From contig CAYLME010000047.1 in NCBI GenBank assembly GCA_964384585.1, forward strand, positions 1-21,198: a stretch of 21,198 bases of DNA. Reading direction: 5' to 3'. The stretch is from DASTYK01 sp964384585. Its GTDB lineage: Bacteria > Gemmatimonadota > Gemmatimonadetes > Longimicrobiales > RSA9. Below are positions 13,546 to 21,198 of the stretch, piece after piece. The notes under the pieces were generated by a model that worked only from the letters and a program-made list of their open reading frames with translations, searched no databases and was not told where the DNA came from. The position numbers and the translations under genes are program-made. Position 1 is the stretch's first letter. Each line of letters starts with the position of its first letter.

Positions 13546-16164
13546 CCGGTTCGTCGTCCACGGCGTGGTCGGCAGGTTGCCGCCATAGATCGAGGAACAG
13601 CCGGTCGCATTCGCGACCGTTGTCCGGTCACCGAAGAGCTGGGTCAGCAGCTTGAGGTACGGCGTCTCGCCGCAGCCGGAGCATGCACCGGAGAACTCGA
13701 AGAGCGGCTCGAGGAACTGCGTGCCGCGGACGGTGCCGAAATCGACACGCGAGCGGTCGTTCACCGGGATCGTCTCGAAGAACGCAACCTCGCCAGGGCC
13801 ATCGGCATGCCGCTGCGCGGCCGCGACGAGGTTGATCGCCTTGCGCGCAGTTCCCGGCTCGGGGCTGATGGGACATGCCTCGACGCACAGGCCGCAGCCG
13901 GTGCAGTCCTCGGTATAGACCTGCAGCGTGTAGCGCGTGTCCGGCAGGCCCGCCGCGTTGAGCGGCGCACTCGCGAACGACGGCGGTGCACCTTCCAGCA
14001 TCGACGCGTCGTAGAACTTTGCGCGGATCACGCTGTGCGGGCATACGAAGCCGCAGTTCCCGCACTGGATGCAGGTCTGCGGATCCCACTCGGCGACGAG
14101 GTCGGAGATGCGTCGCTTCTCGTACGCTGTGGTACCGCTCGGCCACGTCCCGTCGACCGGCAGCGCACTCACCGGCAGGTCGTCGCCGCGGCCGGCCATC
14201 ATGAGCGCGGTCACGCCGCGGACGAAGGCAGGCGCATCGTCGGGGATGAGCGGTGGTCGTGCACGCGTTGACCTGGTGCCGGCGCTGACGTCGATCTCGT
14301 GCAGATGTGCGACGGCAGCGTCGACAGCCGCCTCGTTGCGCTGGACGATGTCGGCGCCGCGCCGCGCGTACGTCTTGCGAATGGCCTGCTTGATCCGCTC
14401 GATCGCTTCGTCCTTCGGCAGGACACCGGATATCGCGAAGAAGCAGGTCTGCAGCACGGTGTTGGTGCGGCCGGGCAGCCCGGCGTCAGCAGCTACCCTG
14501 TCGGCGTTGATCGCGAACAGCCGCAGCTTCCTGCTGGCGATGGCGTCCTGGACCGGCGCGCTCAGGCTCGCCCACACCTGTTCGGCGGGCGTCGCCGTGT
14601 TCAGCAGCACGACAGCGCCCGGCTCCGCCACGGCGAGGACATCGAGCGTGTCGAGCAGGCCCTCGTGGTGAACGCCCACGAACTGCGCGGCAGTGACCAG
14701 CCAGGGCGCAGCAATCGGGTGCGGCCCGAAGCGCAGATGCGAGATCGTCGTACCGCCGGACTTCTTCGAGTCATAGACGAAGTACGCCTGCGCGTACCGG
14801 TCCTCGCCCAGGATCCTGATGGTGTTCTTGTTCGCGCCGACCGTGCCGTCCGAGCCGATGCCATAGAACACGGCGCGCACGGTGGCGCGGTCCTCGATGT
14901 CCAGTCCCGCGTCGTAGTCGATGGAGGTGCCGGAGACGTCGTCGGTGATGCCGACGGTGAACCGGCGCGGCGGCTCGGGCCGGGCCAGTGCGGCGAACAC
15001 GCCGGCCACCATGCCGGGCGTGAACTCCTTCGAGGAAAGGCCGTACCTGCCACCCGTGACGCGCGGCATGCCCGGCCGCTCGCCGCCGGCGACCGCTTCG
15101 GCGAGCGCGGCAACGACGTCGAGGTACAGCGGCTCGCCGCCCGAGCCGGGCTCCTTCGTCCGGTCGAGCACCGCCACGGCACGCGCGGTCGCCGGGATCG
15201 CCGCGACGAGCTGCTCTGCCGGGAACGGCCGGTACAGCCGGACCTGCACCACGCCGACCTTCTGGCCTGTCGCGGCGAGGTGTCGCACGGTCTCGGCCGC
15301 GGTCTGCCCGCCCGACCCCATGATGACGATGACGCGGTCCGCGTCCGGCGCGCCGGTGTACTCGACCAGGTCGTAATGGCGGCCGGTCAGCGCACCGAGC
15401 TCGCGCATGACGTCGCGGACGATGCCCGGCGTCGCCGCATAGAACGGGTTGACCGTCTCGCGCGCCTGGAAATAGACGTCCGGGTTCTGCGCGGTGCCGC
15501 GGATGAACGGGCGCTCCGGGCTGAGCGAGCGCAGACGATGCTCGCGCACGAGCGTTTCCGGCACGATCGCGTGCAGCACATCGTCGTCCAGCAGGTCCAC
15601 CGTGTTCAGCTCGTGCGACGTGCGGAAACCGTCGAAGAAGTGCAGGAACGGCACGCGACTGCGCAGCGTCGCGGCGTGTGCGACGAGGGCGAGGTCGTGC
15701 GCCTCCTGCACCGATGCGGACGAGAGCAGCGCGAAGCCGGTCTGCCGCACGGCCATGACGTCCTGGTGATCACCGAAGATCGAGAGTCCCTGCGCCGCGA
15801 TGGAACGCGCGGCAATATGGAACACCGTCGAGGTCAGCTCGCCGGCGATCTTGTACATGTTCGGGATCATCAGGAGCAGGCCCTGCGACGCCGTGAACGT
15901 CGTCGAGAGCGCACCGCCCTGGAGTGCACCGTGCAGTGCGCCCGCGGCGCCGCCTTCGCTCTGCATCTCGATCACGGTCGGCACCGAGCCCCAGATGTTG
16001 GCGACGTCGTGACTCGACCATTCGTCGGCAAGCTCCGCCATCGTCGAGGACGGCGTGATCGGGTAGATGCTGCACAGCTCGCTCAGGCGGTATGCGACGC
16101 GCACCGCCGCTTCGTTGCCGTCGATCGTCACCCTGTCGGGCGCGGCGACCGCAGTGACACTCAT
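12565..16164 (-). CDS. nifJ: Pyruvate:ferredoxin (flavodoxin) oxidoreductase, full length
   Basis: A 1199-residue single-chain enzyme that oxidises pyruvate and CoA to acetyl-CoA and CO2 with reduction of ferredoxin. The pyruvate-binding domain I shows Y34-PITPSS, and the CoA/transketolase-like region follows. Two ferredoxin-type motifs are complete: C698-IQCGNCGFVCP and C754-TGCGLCVEACP. The proximal cluster ligands include C828, C831 and C856. Thiamine diphosphate binds at G978-DGW with SNTGGQ further on. The length is typical for the family. The start at 16162-16164 overlaps the preceding flavoprotein gene as ATGA, so both are co-translated. This copy looks fully functional, unlike the fragment at 3389-4369, but has lost its downstream dehydrogenase partner to a deletion. 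Confidence 0.96.
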   Translation of the reverse strand: MSVTAVAAPDRVTIDGNEAAVRVAYRLSELCSIYPITPSSTMAELADEWSSHDVANIWGSVPTVIEMQSEGGAAGALHGALQGGALSTTFTASQGLLLMIPNMYKIAGELTSTVFHIAARSIAAQGLSIFGDHQDVMAVRQTGFALLSSASVQEAHDLALVAHAATLRSRVPFLHFFDGFRTSHELNTVDLLDDDVLHAIVPETLVREHRLRSLSPERPFIRGTAQNPDVYFQARETVNPFYAATPGIVRDVMRELGALTGRHYDLVEYTGAPDADRVIVIMGSGGQTAAETVRHLAATGQKVGVVQVRLYRPFPAEQLVAAIPATARAVAVLDRTKEPGSGGEPLYLDVVAALAEAVAGGERPGMPRVTGGRYGLSSKEFTPGMVAGVFAALARPEPPRRFTVGITDDVSGTSIDYDAGLDIEDRATVRAVFYGIGSDGTVGANKNTIRILGEDRYAQAYFVYDSKKSGGTTISHLRFGPHPIAAPWLVTAAQFVGVHHEGLLDTLDVLAVAEPGAVVLLNTATPAEQVWASLSAPVQDAIASRKLRLFAINADRVAADAGLPGRTNTVLQTCFFAISGVLPKDEAIERIKQAIRKTYARRGADIVQRNEAAVDAAVAHLHEIDVSAGTRSTRARPPLIPDDAPAFVRGVTALMMAGRGDDLPVSALPVDGTWPSGTTAYEKRRISDLVAEWDPQTCIQCGNCGFVCPHSVIRAKFYDASMLEGAPPSFASAPLNAAGLPDTRYTLQVYTEDCTGCGLCVEACPISPEPGTARKAINLVAAAQRHADGPGEVAFFETIPVNDRSRVDFGTVRGTQFLEPLFEFSGACSGCGETPYLKLLTQLFGDRTTVANATGCSSIYGGNLPTTPWTTNRQGRGPAWSNSLFEDNAEFGLGLQLAADLHTKLARTRLEELRDRVGADLVDAILTAPQVRESELAAQRARVEELQRRIDGIDDRAVADLRSVIDHLIRRSIWIVGGDGWAYDIGSGGLDHVLASGRNVNILVLDTEVYSNTGGQSSKATPLGAVAKFAAAGKAVPKKDLALQAIAYGSVYVARVAMGADPQQTLRAFREAEAYEGPSLIIAYSHCIAHGIDMSQGLDQQQRAVRSGHWPLIRFDPVVREAGGNPFQLDSPRPSIPLSDYIYRELRYRMLQNANPEEAERLLDLGQEAVNQRWAVYEEMAMRSAAEFAPAARKSRSWT

Positions 16165-17837
16165 CGCCGGGCTCCTGCATGGGGAAGGAACACGTTGTAC
16201 GGTAGTGGATCCAGTTCGCCGATCATCTCGATCGCGTGGACCGGGCACTGGCGGGCGCACGTCGCGCAGCCCGTGCATTTGTCGTAATCGAATGCGTAGC
16301 GCTGCCCGACGCCGAGCTTGATGATCGCGTCTTCCTGGCATGAGCCGAGGCAACCGTCGCACTCGAAGCAGTTGCCGCATGAGAGGCAGCGTCCTGCCTC
16401 GAACTCCGCTTCCGTTGCGGACAGCCCGGCCATGACCTCGTCGAAGCTCCTGACCCGCGCCGCCGGATCGAGTTCCTCCTGCTCGCGACGGGCATGGTCG
16501 CCGAAATACCAGAGGTTGAGCTTGTCGAGATCGGCCTCGGGGTGCTTCGGTCGCGGCTGATACACGCCGCCGCGCAGCCATGCATCGATGTTGCGCGCCG
16601 CCTTCTTGCCGTGACCGACACCCACGGTCACGGTCCGCTCGCTCGGAACGGCGTCGCCCCCGGCAAAGACGCCGGGAGCGCCGGTCATCAGCGTGACCGG
16701 ATCGACCTGCACGACATCACCGTCGAAATCGATCCCCGGCAGCGTGGCAAGGAAGCGGGTGTCACTCTCCTGGCCGAGCGCGAGGATGACCGTGTCCGCC
16801 TCGAGCGTCTCGAACTGGCCAGTCGGCCTTGGCTTGCCGTGCTCGTCCAGCTCCTGGATCTCGACCGTCAGGTCGCCCGCGCCCATCGACTTGATCGTGC
16901 GCAGCCAGTTGATGCGGATGCCCTCGGCCTCGGCGTCGGTCGCCTCCTCCTCCTGCGCGGGCATCTGCTCGCGCGTACGGCGGTACACGATGATCGTGTC
17001 GTCCGCGCCGAGCCGGCGCGCGACACGGGCCGCGTCCATCGCGGTGTTGCCGCCACCATAGACCGCGACACGGCCGAGCGAACCCGTACTCGCACCGGAC
17101 TCGACGCCGCGCAGGAACGAAACCGCATCGAGGACGCGGCTCGCGTCCTGGTTGGGGATGTCCACGCGCTTCGACAGGTGCGCGCCGACAGCGACGAAGG
17201 CGGCGTCGAAACCATCGCGCTCGATCTCCAACTGCAGGTCCGTGACCGCGTGCTGCTGCTCGAACTGGACGCCGAGGTCGGCCAGCCGCGCGATCTCGGC
17301 GTCGAGGACGCTGCGGGGCAGCCGGTAGCTCGGGATGCCGTACCGCATCATGCCGCCCGGAAGCTCGCTGTTGTCCCGGACGATCACGTCGTGACCGAGC
17401 ATGCTCAGGTGGTACGCGGCGGAAAGGCCGCTCGGACCGGCACCAACGACGAGAACGCGCTTGCCGGATCGGGATGGCGGACGAACGAACGTCCAGCCCT
17501 TCTCGATCGCGAGGTCGCCCAGGAAACGCTCGACGGAATGGATCGAAACCGCACCGTCCATGAAGCCGCGGTTGCAGGCAGTCTCACACGGATGGTAGCA
17601 GACCCGGCCGTGAATCGCCGGGAACGGGTTGTCCGCCGTGAGCTGGCGCCAGGCCGCCTCGTGGTCGCCGCGCTTCGCGTGGTCCAGCCATGCCTGGATG
17701 TTCTCGCCCGCCGGACAGCCGGCATTGCAGGGCGGCAAGAGATCGACGTAGACCGGCTTCTGCGTCCGGACCGGCCCGGCTCGACGCCGGCCCGACCCCA
17801 GAGATGACAGTGGAGCAATATCCCGCCGCTCGTCCAT
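16161..17837 (-). CDS. GltD-like NAD(P)H flavoprotein with C-terminal 2[4Fe-4S] ferredoxin
   Basis: A 558-residue oxidoreductase of the glutamate synthase small subunit/NfnB type. The N-terminal Fe-S domain has C37, C41 (CNAGCP) and C80, C84, C88 (CYHPCETAC). The FAD Rossmann site is VVGAGPSGLSAA near 130-141, and an NAD(P) site (VAVYGGGNTAMDAARVARR) lies near 265. The last 100 or so residues add a ferredoxin-like module (CLSCGNCFECDGC and CTGCATCARQCP). No glutamate synthase large subunit is nearby. With nifJ directly downstream (four-base overlap), it most likely moves electrons between NAD(P)H and the ferredoxin used by the pyruvate enzyme. ATG 17835-17837 has GGAGG seven bases upstream and is preferred over the GTG just before it. 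Confidence 0.92.
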   Translation of the reverse strand: MDERRDIAPLSSLGSGRRRAGPVRTQKPVYVDLLPPCNAGCPAGENIQAWLDHAKRGDHEAAWRQLTADNPFPAIHGRVCYHPCETACNRGFMDGAVSIHSVERFLGDLAIEKGWTFVRPPSRSGKRVLVVGAGPSGLSAAYHLSMLGHDVIVRDNSELPGGMMRYGIPSYRLPRSVLDAEIARLADLGVQFEQQHAVTDLQLEIERDGFDAAFVAVGAHLSKRVDIPNQDASRVLDAVSFLRGVESGASTGSLGRVAVYGGGNTAMDAARVARRLGADDTIIVYRRTREQMPAQEEEATDAEAEGIRINWLRTIKSMGAGDLTVEIQELDEHGKPRPTGQFETLEADTVILALGQESDTRFLATLPGIDFDGDVVQVDPVTLMTGAPGVFAGGDAVPSERTVTVGVGHGKKAARNIDAWLRGGVYQPRPKHPEADLDKLNLWYFGDHARREQEELDPAARVRSFDEVMAGLSATEAEFEAGRCLSCGNCFECDGCLGSCQEDAIIKLGVGQRYAFDYDKCTGCATCARQCPVHAIEMIGELDPLPYNVFLPHAGARR

Positions 17838-18080
17838 CACGACACCTCCGCCGGCCGTTTCGGGACACCCGCAGAATCCTGACTAATGCATGATATACCT
17901 CACGGATTTCCTTCCTAGAGAGCAATGGCCGCGAGTCGCCGGGTCTGCTGCTTACGCCGTGTCGGGTCTTTCCCCGCTTGACGTCGCCGCCGTCGTGGCG
18001 GTGTCGGGAGACCCCGGCGCCAAAGCAGCCGGCCATGATGCGATTCGACGGCCGCCGGGACGGGACACCACGCGACACGC

Positions 18081-18096
18081 TGTGATTTCGGTCACG
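18081..18096 (+). promoter_or_regulatory. CRP/FNR-family-like binding site
   Basis: TGTGATTTCGGTCACG matches the TGTGA-N6-TCACA consensus at nine of ten positions. It lies eight bases upstream of the TTGACA -35 of the iron importer, a place where a CRP-type activator could touch RNA polymerase. The window also encodes a nucleotide cyclase at 1393-2436. No regulator gene is in view, and one such match can arise by chance. Confidence 0.35.
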
Positions 18097-18104
18097 GGCT
18101 CCGC

Positions 18105-18133
18105 TTGACACCCCGCGCGCCCAGCCCCACACT
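18105..18133 (+). promoter_or_regulatory. Candidate sigma-70-type promoter of iron importer
   Basis: A perfect -35 box (TTGACA, 18105-18110) is followed after 17 bases by CACACT (18128-18133), a weak -10 with three of six consensus bases. Transcription would start near 18140, just before the Fur-type operator, which fits repression by blocking. Confidence 0.4.
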
Positions 18134-18145
18134 TCAGCCAGTAGA

Positions 18146-18162
18146 TTGAGACTCATTCTCAA
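18146..18162 (+). promoter_or_regulatory. Fur-type operator
   Basis: TTGAGACTCATTCTCAA is a perfect 6-5-6 inverted repeat (TTGAGA/TCTCAA); on the other strand it reads TTGAGAATGAGTCTCAA, very like Fur boxes of the TGAGAATnATTCTCA type. It ends eight bases before the start codon of an iron-binding lipoprotein gene, covering the presumed start of transcription and leader. Iron-loaded Fur would shut off the importer. The match in both sequence and context makes this the best-supported operator in the window. Confidence 0.75.
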
Positions 18163-18170
18163 CGAGTGCA

Positions 18171-19232
18171 ATGACCGGACATAGCAAGGCCCTCACCGCC
18201 GCGGCCGCGATCCTCGCCGTGACCGCGTGCGCGGGTGACACAGACCAGGACGCGAACACCGGCGCGGCTTCGGCCGATGCTGGTGTCGTGAACGTCTACA
18301 GCCATCGCCATTACGATACGGACCAGCAGCTTTATGACCTGTTCGCCGCGGAGACGGGGATCAGGGTCAATGTCGTGACGGCCGGCGCCGACGAGCTGAT
18401 TGCGCGGCTCGAGTCGGAGGGCGCATCCACGCAGGCGGACATCCTGATCACGGTGGACGCAGGCCGGCTGCATCGCGCGAAGGCGCGCGGGCTGCTGCAG
18501 CCGATCGTGTCGGAGACGCTCGAGCGGAACGTGCCGTCGCACCTGCGCGATCCGGACAACACGTGGTTCGGCATCACGCGTCGCGCGCGCATCATTGCAT
18601 ACGCGAAGGACCGCGTGCAGCTGTCGGAGCTTTCCACGTACGAGGCGCTCGCGGAGCCGCAGTGGCAGGGCCGTGTCACGGTCCGTTCTTCCGACAACGT
18701 CTACAACCAGTCGCTGCTCGCATCGATCATCGCACACGATGGTGCGGATTCCGCGCGTGCGTGGGCGCAGGGCATTGCGCGCAACATGGCGCGTCAGCCG
18801 AGTGGTGGTGACACGGACCAGATCAAGGCGGTCGCGGCCGGCACGGGCGATGTCGCCATCGTCAACAGCTACTACCTCGCACGGCTGCAGTCGTCGGCCG
18901 ATGCGGAAGAGCAGCGCATCGGTGCGATGATCGCGGCGTTCTTCCCGAACCAGGACGGACGCGGCACGCACGTGAACGTGAGTGGCATCGGAGTGACGGC
19001 GCATGCGAAGAACCGCGACAACGCGGTGCGCCTGATCGAGTTCCTTTCGAGTCCGGACGCACAGCAGCACTTTGCGCAGGGCAACCAGGAGTACCCGGCG
19101 AATCCGGCGGTGCCGCCGTCGCTCACGCTGGCGGGATGGGGCGAGTTCCGTGCGGACACGCTGAATCTTTCCGTGCTCGGCGAGCTGAACGCCGAGGCGG
19201 TACGCATCTTCGACGCGTCGGGATGGAGATAA
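18171..19232 (+). CDS. fbpA: Iron(III) ABC transporter substrate-binding lipoprotein
   Basis: A 353-residue periplasmic binding protein of the FbpA/FutA/SfuA type. It begins with a lipoprotein signal ending in the lipobox VTAC (C20), followed by a polar linker. The mature N-terminus has NVYSHRHYDTDQQLY, the family's metal-binding opening, and the conserved VNSYYLARL with tyrosines 234 and 235 that ligate iron. The length fits the family. The ATG at 18171 is only eight bases from a Fur-type repeat and has only a weak GAG as ribosome site. Its stop overlaps the permease start, so the genes are co-transcribed. It should deliver ferric iron to the membrane permease. Confidence 0.93.
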   Translation: MTGHSKALTAAAAILAVTACAGDTDQDANTGAASADAGVVNVYSHRHYDTDQQLYDLFAAETGIRVNVVTAGADELIARLESEGASTQADILITVDAGRLHRAKARGLLQPIVSETLERNVPSHLRDPDNTWFGITRRARIIAYAKDRVQLSELSTYEALAEPQWQGRVTVRSSDNVYNQSLLASIIAHDGADSARAWAQGIARNMARQPSGGDTDQIKAVAAGTGDVAIVNSYYLARLQSSADAEEQRIGAMIAAFFPNQDGRGTHVNVSGIGVTAHAKNRDNAVRLIEFLSSPDAQQHFAQGNQEYPANPAVPPSLTLAGWGEFRADTLNLSVLGELNAEAVRIFDASGWR

Positions 19233-20980
19233 CTCCTGCTGCGGTGATGCGTGCGCGTACACACGCGCGCATGATGCCGGCGCGATCGGTACCGGTCGCG
19301 CCGCCGCGTCGTGAGGTGCGCGAGCGCATCCGCAACCTGCCCGTGCGTGTCGGCTTCGGCCCGCGCGCCTGGGCGGTCGCGGCGCTCGTCGTCGCGAGCG
19401 TGCTGTGGATTCCGATCCTCGTGGTGGGCGCGCACGTGCTGACGCCCGCCGGCGAGACGTGGGCCCACCTCGTCGACACGGTTCTCTTCAGCTACATCGG
19501 CAACAGCGCGTTGCTCGTCGCCGGCACGGTCGCGCTCGCGTTCACGATCGGCGTCGGTGCTGCCTGGCTCGTTACCGCAACGGAGTTCCGCGGTCGCCGC
19601 ATCGTCGAGAGCATGCTGATCCTGCCACTCGCGGTGCCGGCATACGTCGCTGCGTACACCTACGCAGGCATGCTCGACGTGACGGGCCCGGTGCAGCGCG
19701 TGATCCGTTCCGTCATTCCCGGGCTCGCCGACAGCGTGTTCCACGTGACGGTGGCCGGACCGCGCGCGGCCATGCTGATCTTCGCGCTCGTGCTCTATCC
19801 GTACGTGTACGTGATCGCGCGTGCGAGCTTCCGCCGCCAGTCGCGCACGGTGCTCGAGGCGTCGCGCGTGCTCGGCCGCAGCGCATGGTCCACGTTCCTG
19901 CGCGTCGCGCTGCCGCTCGCGCGTCCTGCGGTCGTCGCCGGCCTCGTGCTCGTCGCGCTCGAGGTGCTGAATGACTACGGCACCGTCCGCTTCCTGGGCG
20001 TGACCACGTTCACGACCGGCATCTTCCGCGCATGGTCCGGCATGGGCGACCTCGACGCCGCGATCCGCCTTGCCGGGATGCTGCTGCTCTTCGTGCTGGC
20101 GGTGCTGCTGATCGAGCGTGTGCAGCGTGGCCGTCGGCGCACGGACGCCGGCATCGAGACCGACATGCCGATGCGACGCTGGGAGCTGCACGGCGCACGG
20201 GGCGCCGCGGCGTTCCTGTTCTGCGCGGTGCCGATCGTGTTCGGCTTCCTGGTTCCTGTCGCGCAGCTCGGCTACTGGGCAGTGCGCACCGCGTCCAGCG
20301 TGGTCGATGCGCGGTTCATGCAGCTCATCATCAACAGTTTCTCGCTCGCGATCGGTGCCGCACTGCTCGGTGTCGGCCTCGCCCTGATCGTTGCGTACGC
20401 CGCGCGCGTCGTGAACGGCCGCGCGGTGAAAGCGGCCGCACGCGTCGCAGTACTCGGCTACTCCGTACCGGGCGCAGTGATCGCGATCGGCGTGCTCGCA
20501 CCCCTCGCGGCGCTGGACCGCGGGATCGGCTTCATGAGCGCGTCCGTGTTCGGCATCTCGACGGGCATCCTGCTCGGCGGAACAGTGGCAGCGCTCGTCT
20601 ACGCATACGCGGTCCGCTTCATGGCAGTCGCGTACCTGCCGATCGAGGCGGGCTTCGAGCGCGAGTGCCGTGACCTCGACGCCGCGTCGCGCACGCTCGG
20701 TGTCGGCACGACAGGTACACTGCGACGCGTGGGGCTGCCGCTCCTGCGCGCCGCACTGCTGGGCGCCGCGATCCTCGTGTTCGTGGACGTGCTGAAGGAG
20801 CTGCCCGCGACGCTCATCCTGCGGCCGTTCAACTTCGACACACTCGCAACAAAGGCGTTCCAGCTCGCATCCGACGAGCAGATCGCGGAATCCGCATCCG
20901 CAGCACTCATCCTGATCGGCGCCGGCGTGCTGCCGGTGATCGGACTGGACCGACTGCTCGGGGGGCGCACGAGCCGGTGA
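19223..20980 (+). CDS. fbpB: Iron(III) ABC transporter permease, double domain
   Basis: A 585-residue inner-membrane protein with about twelve hydrophobic helices in two homologous halves, the FbpB/SfuB layout. Each half has an EAA-type loop that docks the ATPase: EASRVLGRSAWSTFLRVALP in the first and DAASRTLGVGTTGTLRRVGL in the second. The start is placed at ATG 19223, ten bases inside the end of the binding-protein gene. ATG 19247 or 19271 are alternatives, because the first 40 residues are arginine-rich and no start has a good ribosome site. The stop overlaps the next start as GTGA. Confidence 0.92.
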   Translation: MEITPAAVMRARTHARMMPARSVPVAPPRREVRERIRNLPVRVGFGPRAWAVAALVVASVLWIPILVVGAHVLTPAGETWAHLVDTVLFSYIGNSALLVAGTVALAFTIGVGAAWLVTATEFRGRRIVESMLILPLAVPAYVAAYTYAGMLDVTGPVQRVIRSVIPGLADSVFHVTVAGPRAAMLIFALVLYPYVYVIARASFRRQSRTVLEASRVLGRSAWSTFLRVALPLARPAVVAGLVLVALEVLNDYGTVRFLGVTTFTTGIFRAWSGMGDLDAAIRLAGMLLLFVLAVLLIERVQRGRRRTDAGIETDMPMRRWELHGARGAAAFLFCAVPIVFGFLVPVAQLGYWAVRTASSVVDARFMQLIINSFSLAIGAALLGVGLALIVAYAARVVNGRAVKAAARVAVLGYSVPGAVIAIGVLAPLAALDRGIGFMSASVFGISTGILLGGTVAALVYAYAVRFMAVAYLPIEAGFERECRDLDAASRTLGVGTTGTLRRVGLPLLRAALLGAAILVFVDVLKELPATLILRPFNFDTLATKAFQLASDEQIAESASAALILIGAGVLPVIGLDRLLGGRTSR

Positions 20981-21198
20981 GCCGGCTCGTATTGCACGAC
21001 GTCGGGAAGACGTATCCCGGCGCCGCGCGCGCAGCACTGCGCGCAATCGATCTCGACGTCGCGGCGGGCGAGCTGATCGGCGTTGTCGGTGAGAGCGGTT
21101 CCGGCAAGACGACGCTGCTGCGTACGATAGCGGGCCTCGAGACACCGACCACCGGCACCATCCGGCTCGGACACAGCGTCGTTTCGCGCCCGCGCGAC
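20977..21198 (+). CDS. fbpC: Iron(III) ABC transporter ATPase, N-terminal part (runs off the end)
   Basis: The first 74 codons of an ATP-binding subunit, starting at GTG 20977, which overlaps the permease stop (GTGA). The protein opens SRLVLHDVGKTYPG and has Walker A GESGSGKTTLLR, then IAGLETPTTGTIRLG, typical of FbpC/PotA-type importers. The rest, including the signature and Walker B, lies beyond the window. It would power the permease and completes an FbpABC set. Confidence 0.92.
   Translation, partial: MSRLVLHDVGKTYPGAARAALRAIDLDVAAGELIGVVGESGSGKTTLLRTIAGLETPTTGTIRLGHSVVSRPRD

Larger units (their letters stand above)
17838..18170. other. Divergent control region, nifJ operon / iron importer
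   Basis: This 333-base region separates two outward-facing operons and holds no gene. Toward the iron genes it contains a CRP-like site, a perfect TTGACA and a Fur-type repeat. Toward the flavoprotein gene, TATCAT (reverse of 17890-17895) resembles a -10 box about 50 bases before the start, but I see no matching -35. Confidence 0.6.

Noticed and set aside
14299..16287. Very long plus-strand frame (662 codons) opposite nifJ
   Set aside because: It is antisense to a textbook enzyme gene, arginine/valine/histidine-rich and without motifs; a GC-rich shadow frame.
16494..17807. Plus-strand frame of 437 codons opposite the GltD-like gene
   Set aside because: Antisense shadow of a well-supported flavoprotein, with no recognisable domain.
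18872..21145. Minus-strand frame of 757 codons opposite the iron importer
   Set aside because: It consists of Arg/His/Glu-rich low-complexity sequence mirrored from FbpA/FbpB codons; no ribosome site or domain.
1..21198. CRISPR arrays, tRNA or rRNA genes
   Set aside because: No regularly spaced repeats, cloverleaf-like sequence or rRNA signature was seen on either strand.

Overview
The window is a GC-rich bacterial scaffold with tightly packed genes, many 4- to 11-base start/stop overlaps, mostly ATG starts and clear AGGAGG-type ribosome binding sites. Lipoprotein signal peptides, a Fur-type operator and an FbpABC-type iron importer suggest a Gram-negative-type, iron-regulated heterotroph. 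A high-GC phylum such as Gemmatimonadota is a guess that the sequence alone cannot confirm. A run of 10 N at 11567-11576 shows that two contigs were joined here, so linkage across that point is less certain than elsewhere.

Layout. 1-420 holds only weak or partial reading frames. 421-1221 is a Cof-type HAD phosphatase and 1393-2436 a membrane-anchored class III nucleotide cyclase. On the minus strand, 2376-3398 is an intact dihydroorotate-dehydrogenase-like gene. Just upstream of it lies a truncated C-terminal piece of nifJ (3389-4369), fused in frame to the tail of a broken lipoprotein gene (4370-4994). A second small secreted protein (5085-5561) and an IS3-type transposase remnant follow.

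6526-11732 is the most interesting part: an apparently undescribed RiPP operon on the plus strand. A 48-residue peptide with four evenly spaced cysteines (CDLCNLCALC core) sits behind a perfect AGGAGG. It is followed by a radical SAM/SPASM maturase with a fused PqqD-like recognition domain, a peptidase-less ABC exporter, a 53-residue two-helix membrane protein, and an ABC-2 ATPase/permease pair likely to give self-protection. The inferred flow is precursor, then radical modification, export and immunity.

11733-12504 holds no intact gene, only a small frameshifted reading frame on the minus strand. 12507-17837 (minus) is a second, complementary version of the nifJ locus: a glutamate-synthase-small-subunit-like flavoprotein, full-length pyruvate:ferredoxin oxidoreductase, and a roughly 70-base scar of the dihydroorotate-dehydrogenase-like gene. 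One locus therefore kept the dehydrogenase and lost most of nifJ, while the other kept nifJ and lost the dehydrogenase.

17838-18170 is a divergent control region with a CRP-like site, a perfect -35 and a Fur-type inverted repeat. It leads into an iron(III) ABC importer on the plus strand: binding lipoprotein, double-domain permease and the start of the ATPase, which runs off the end.
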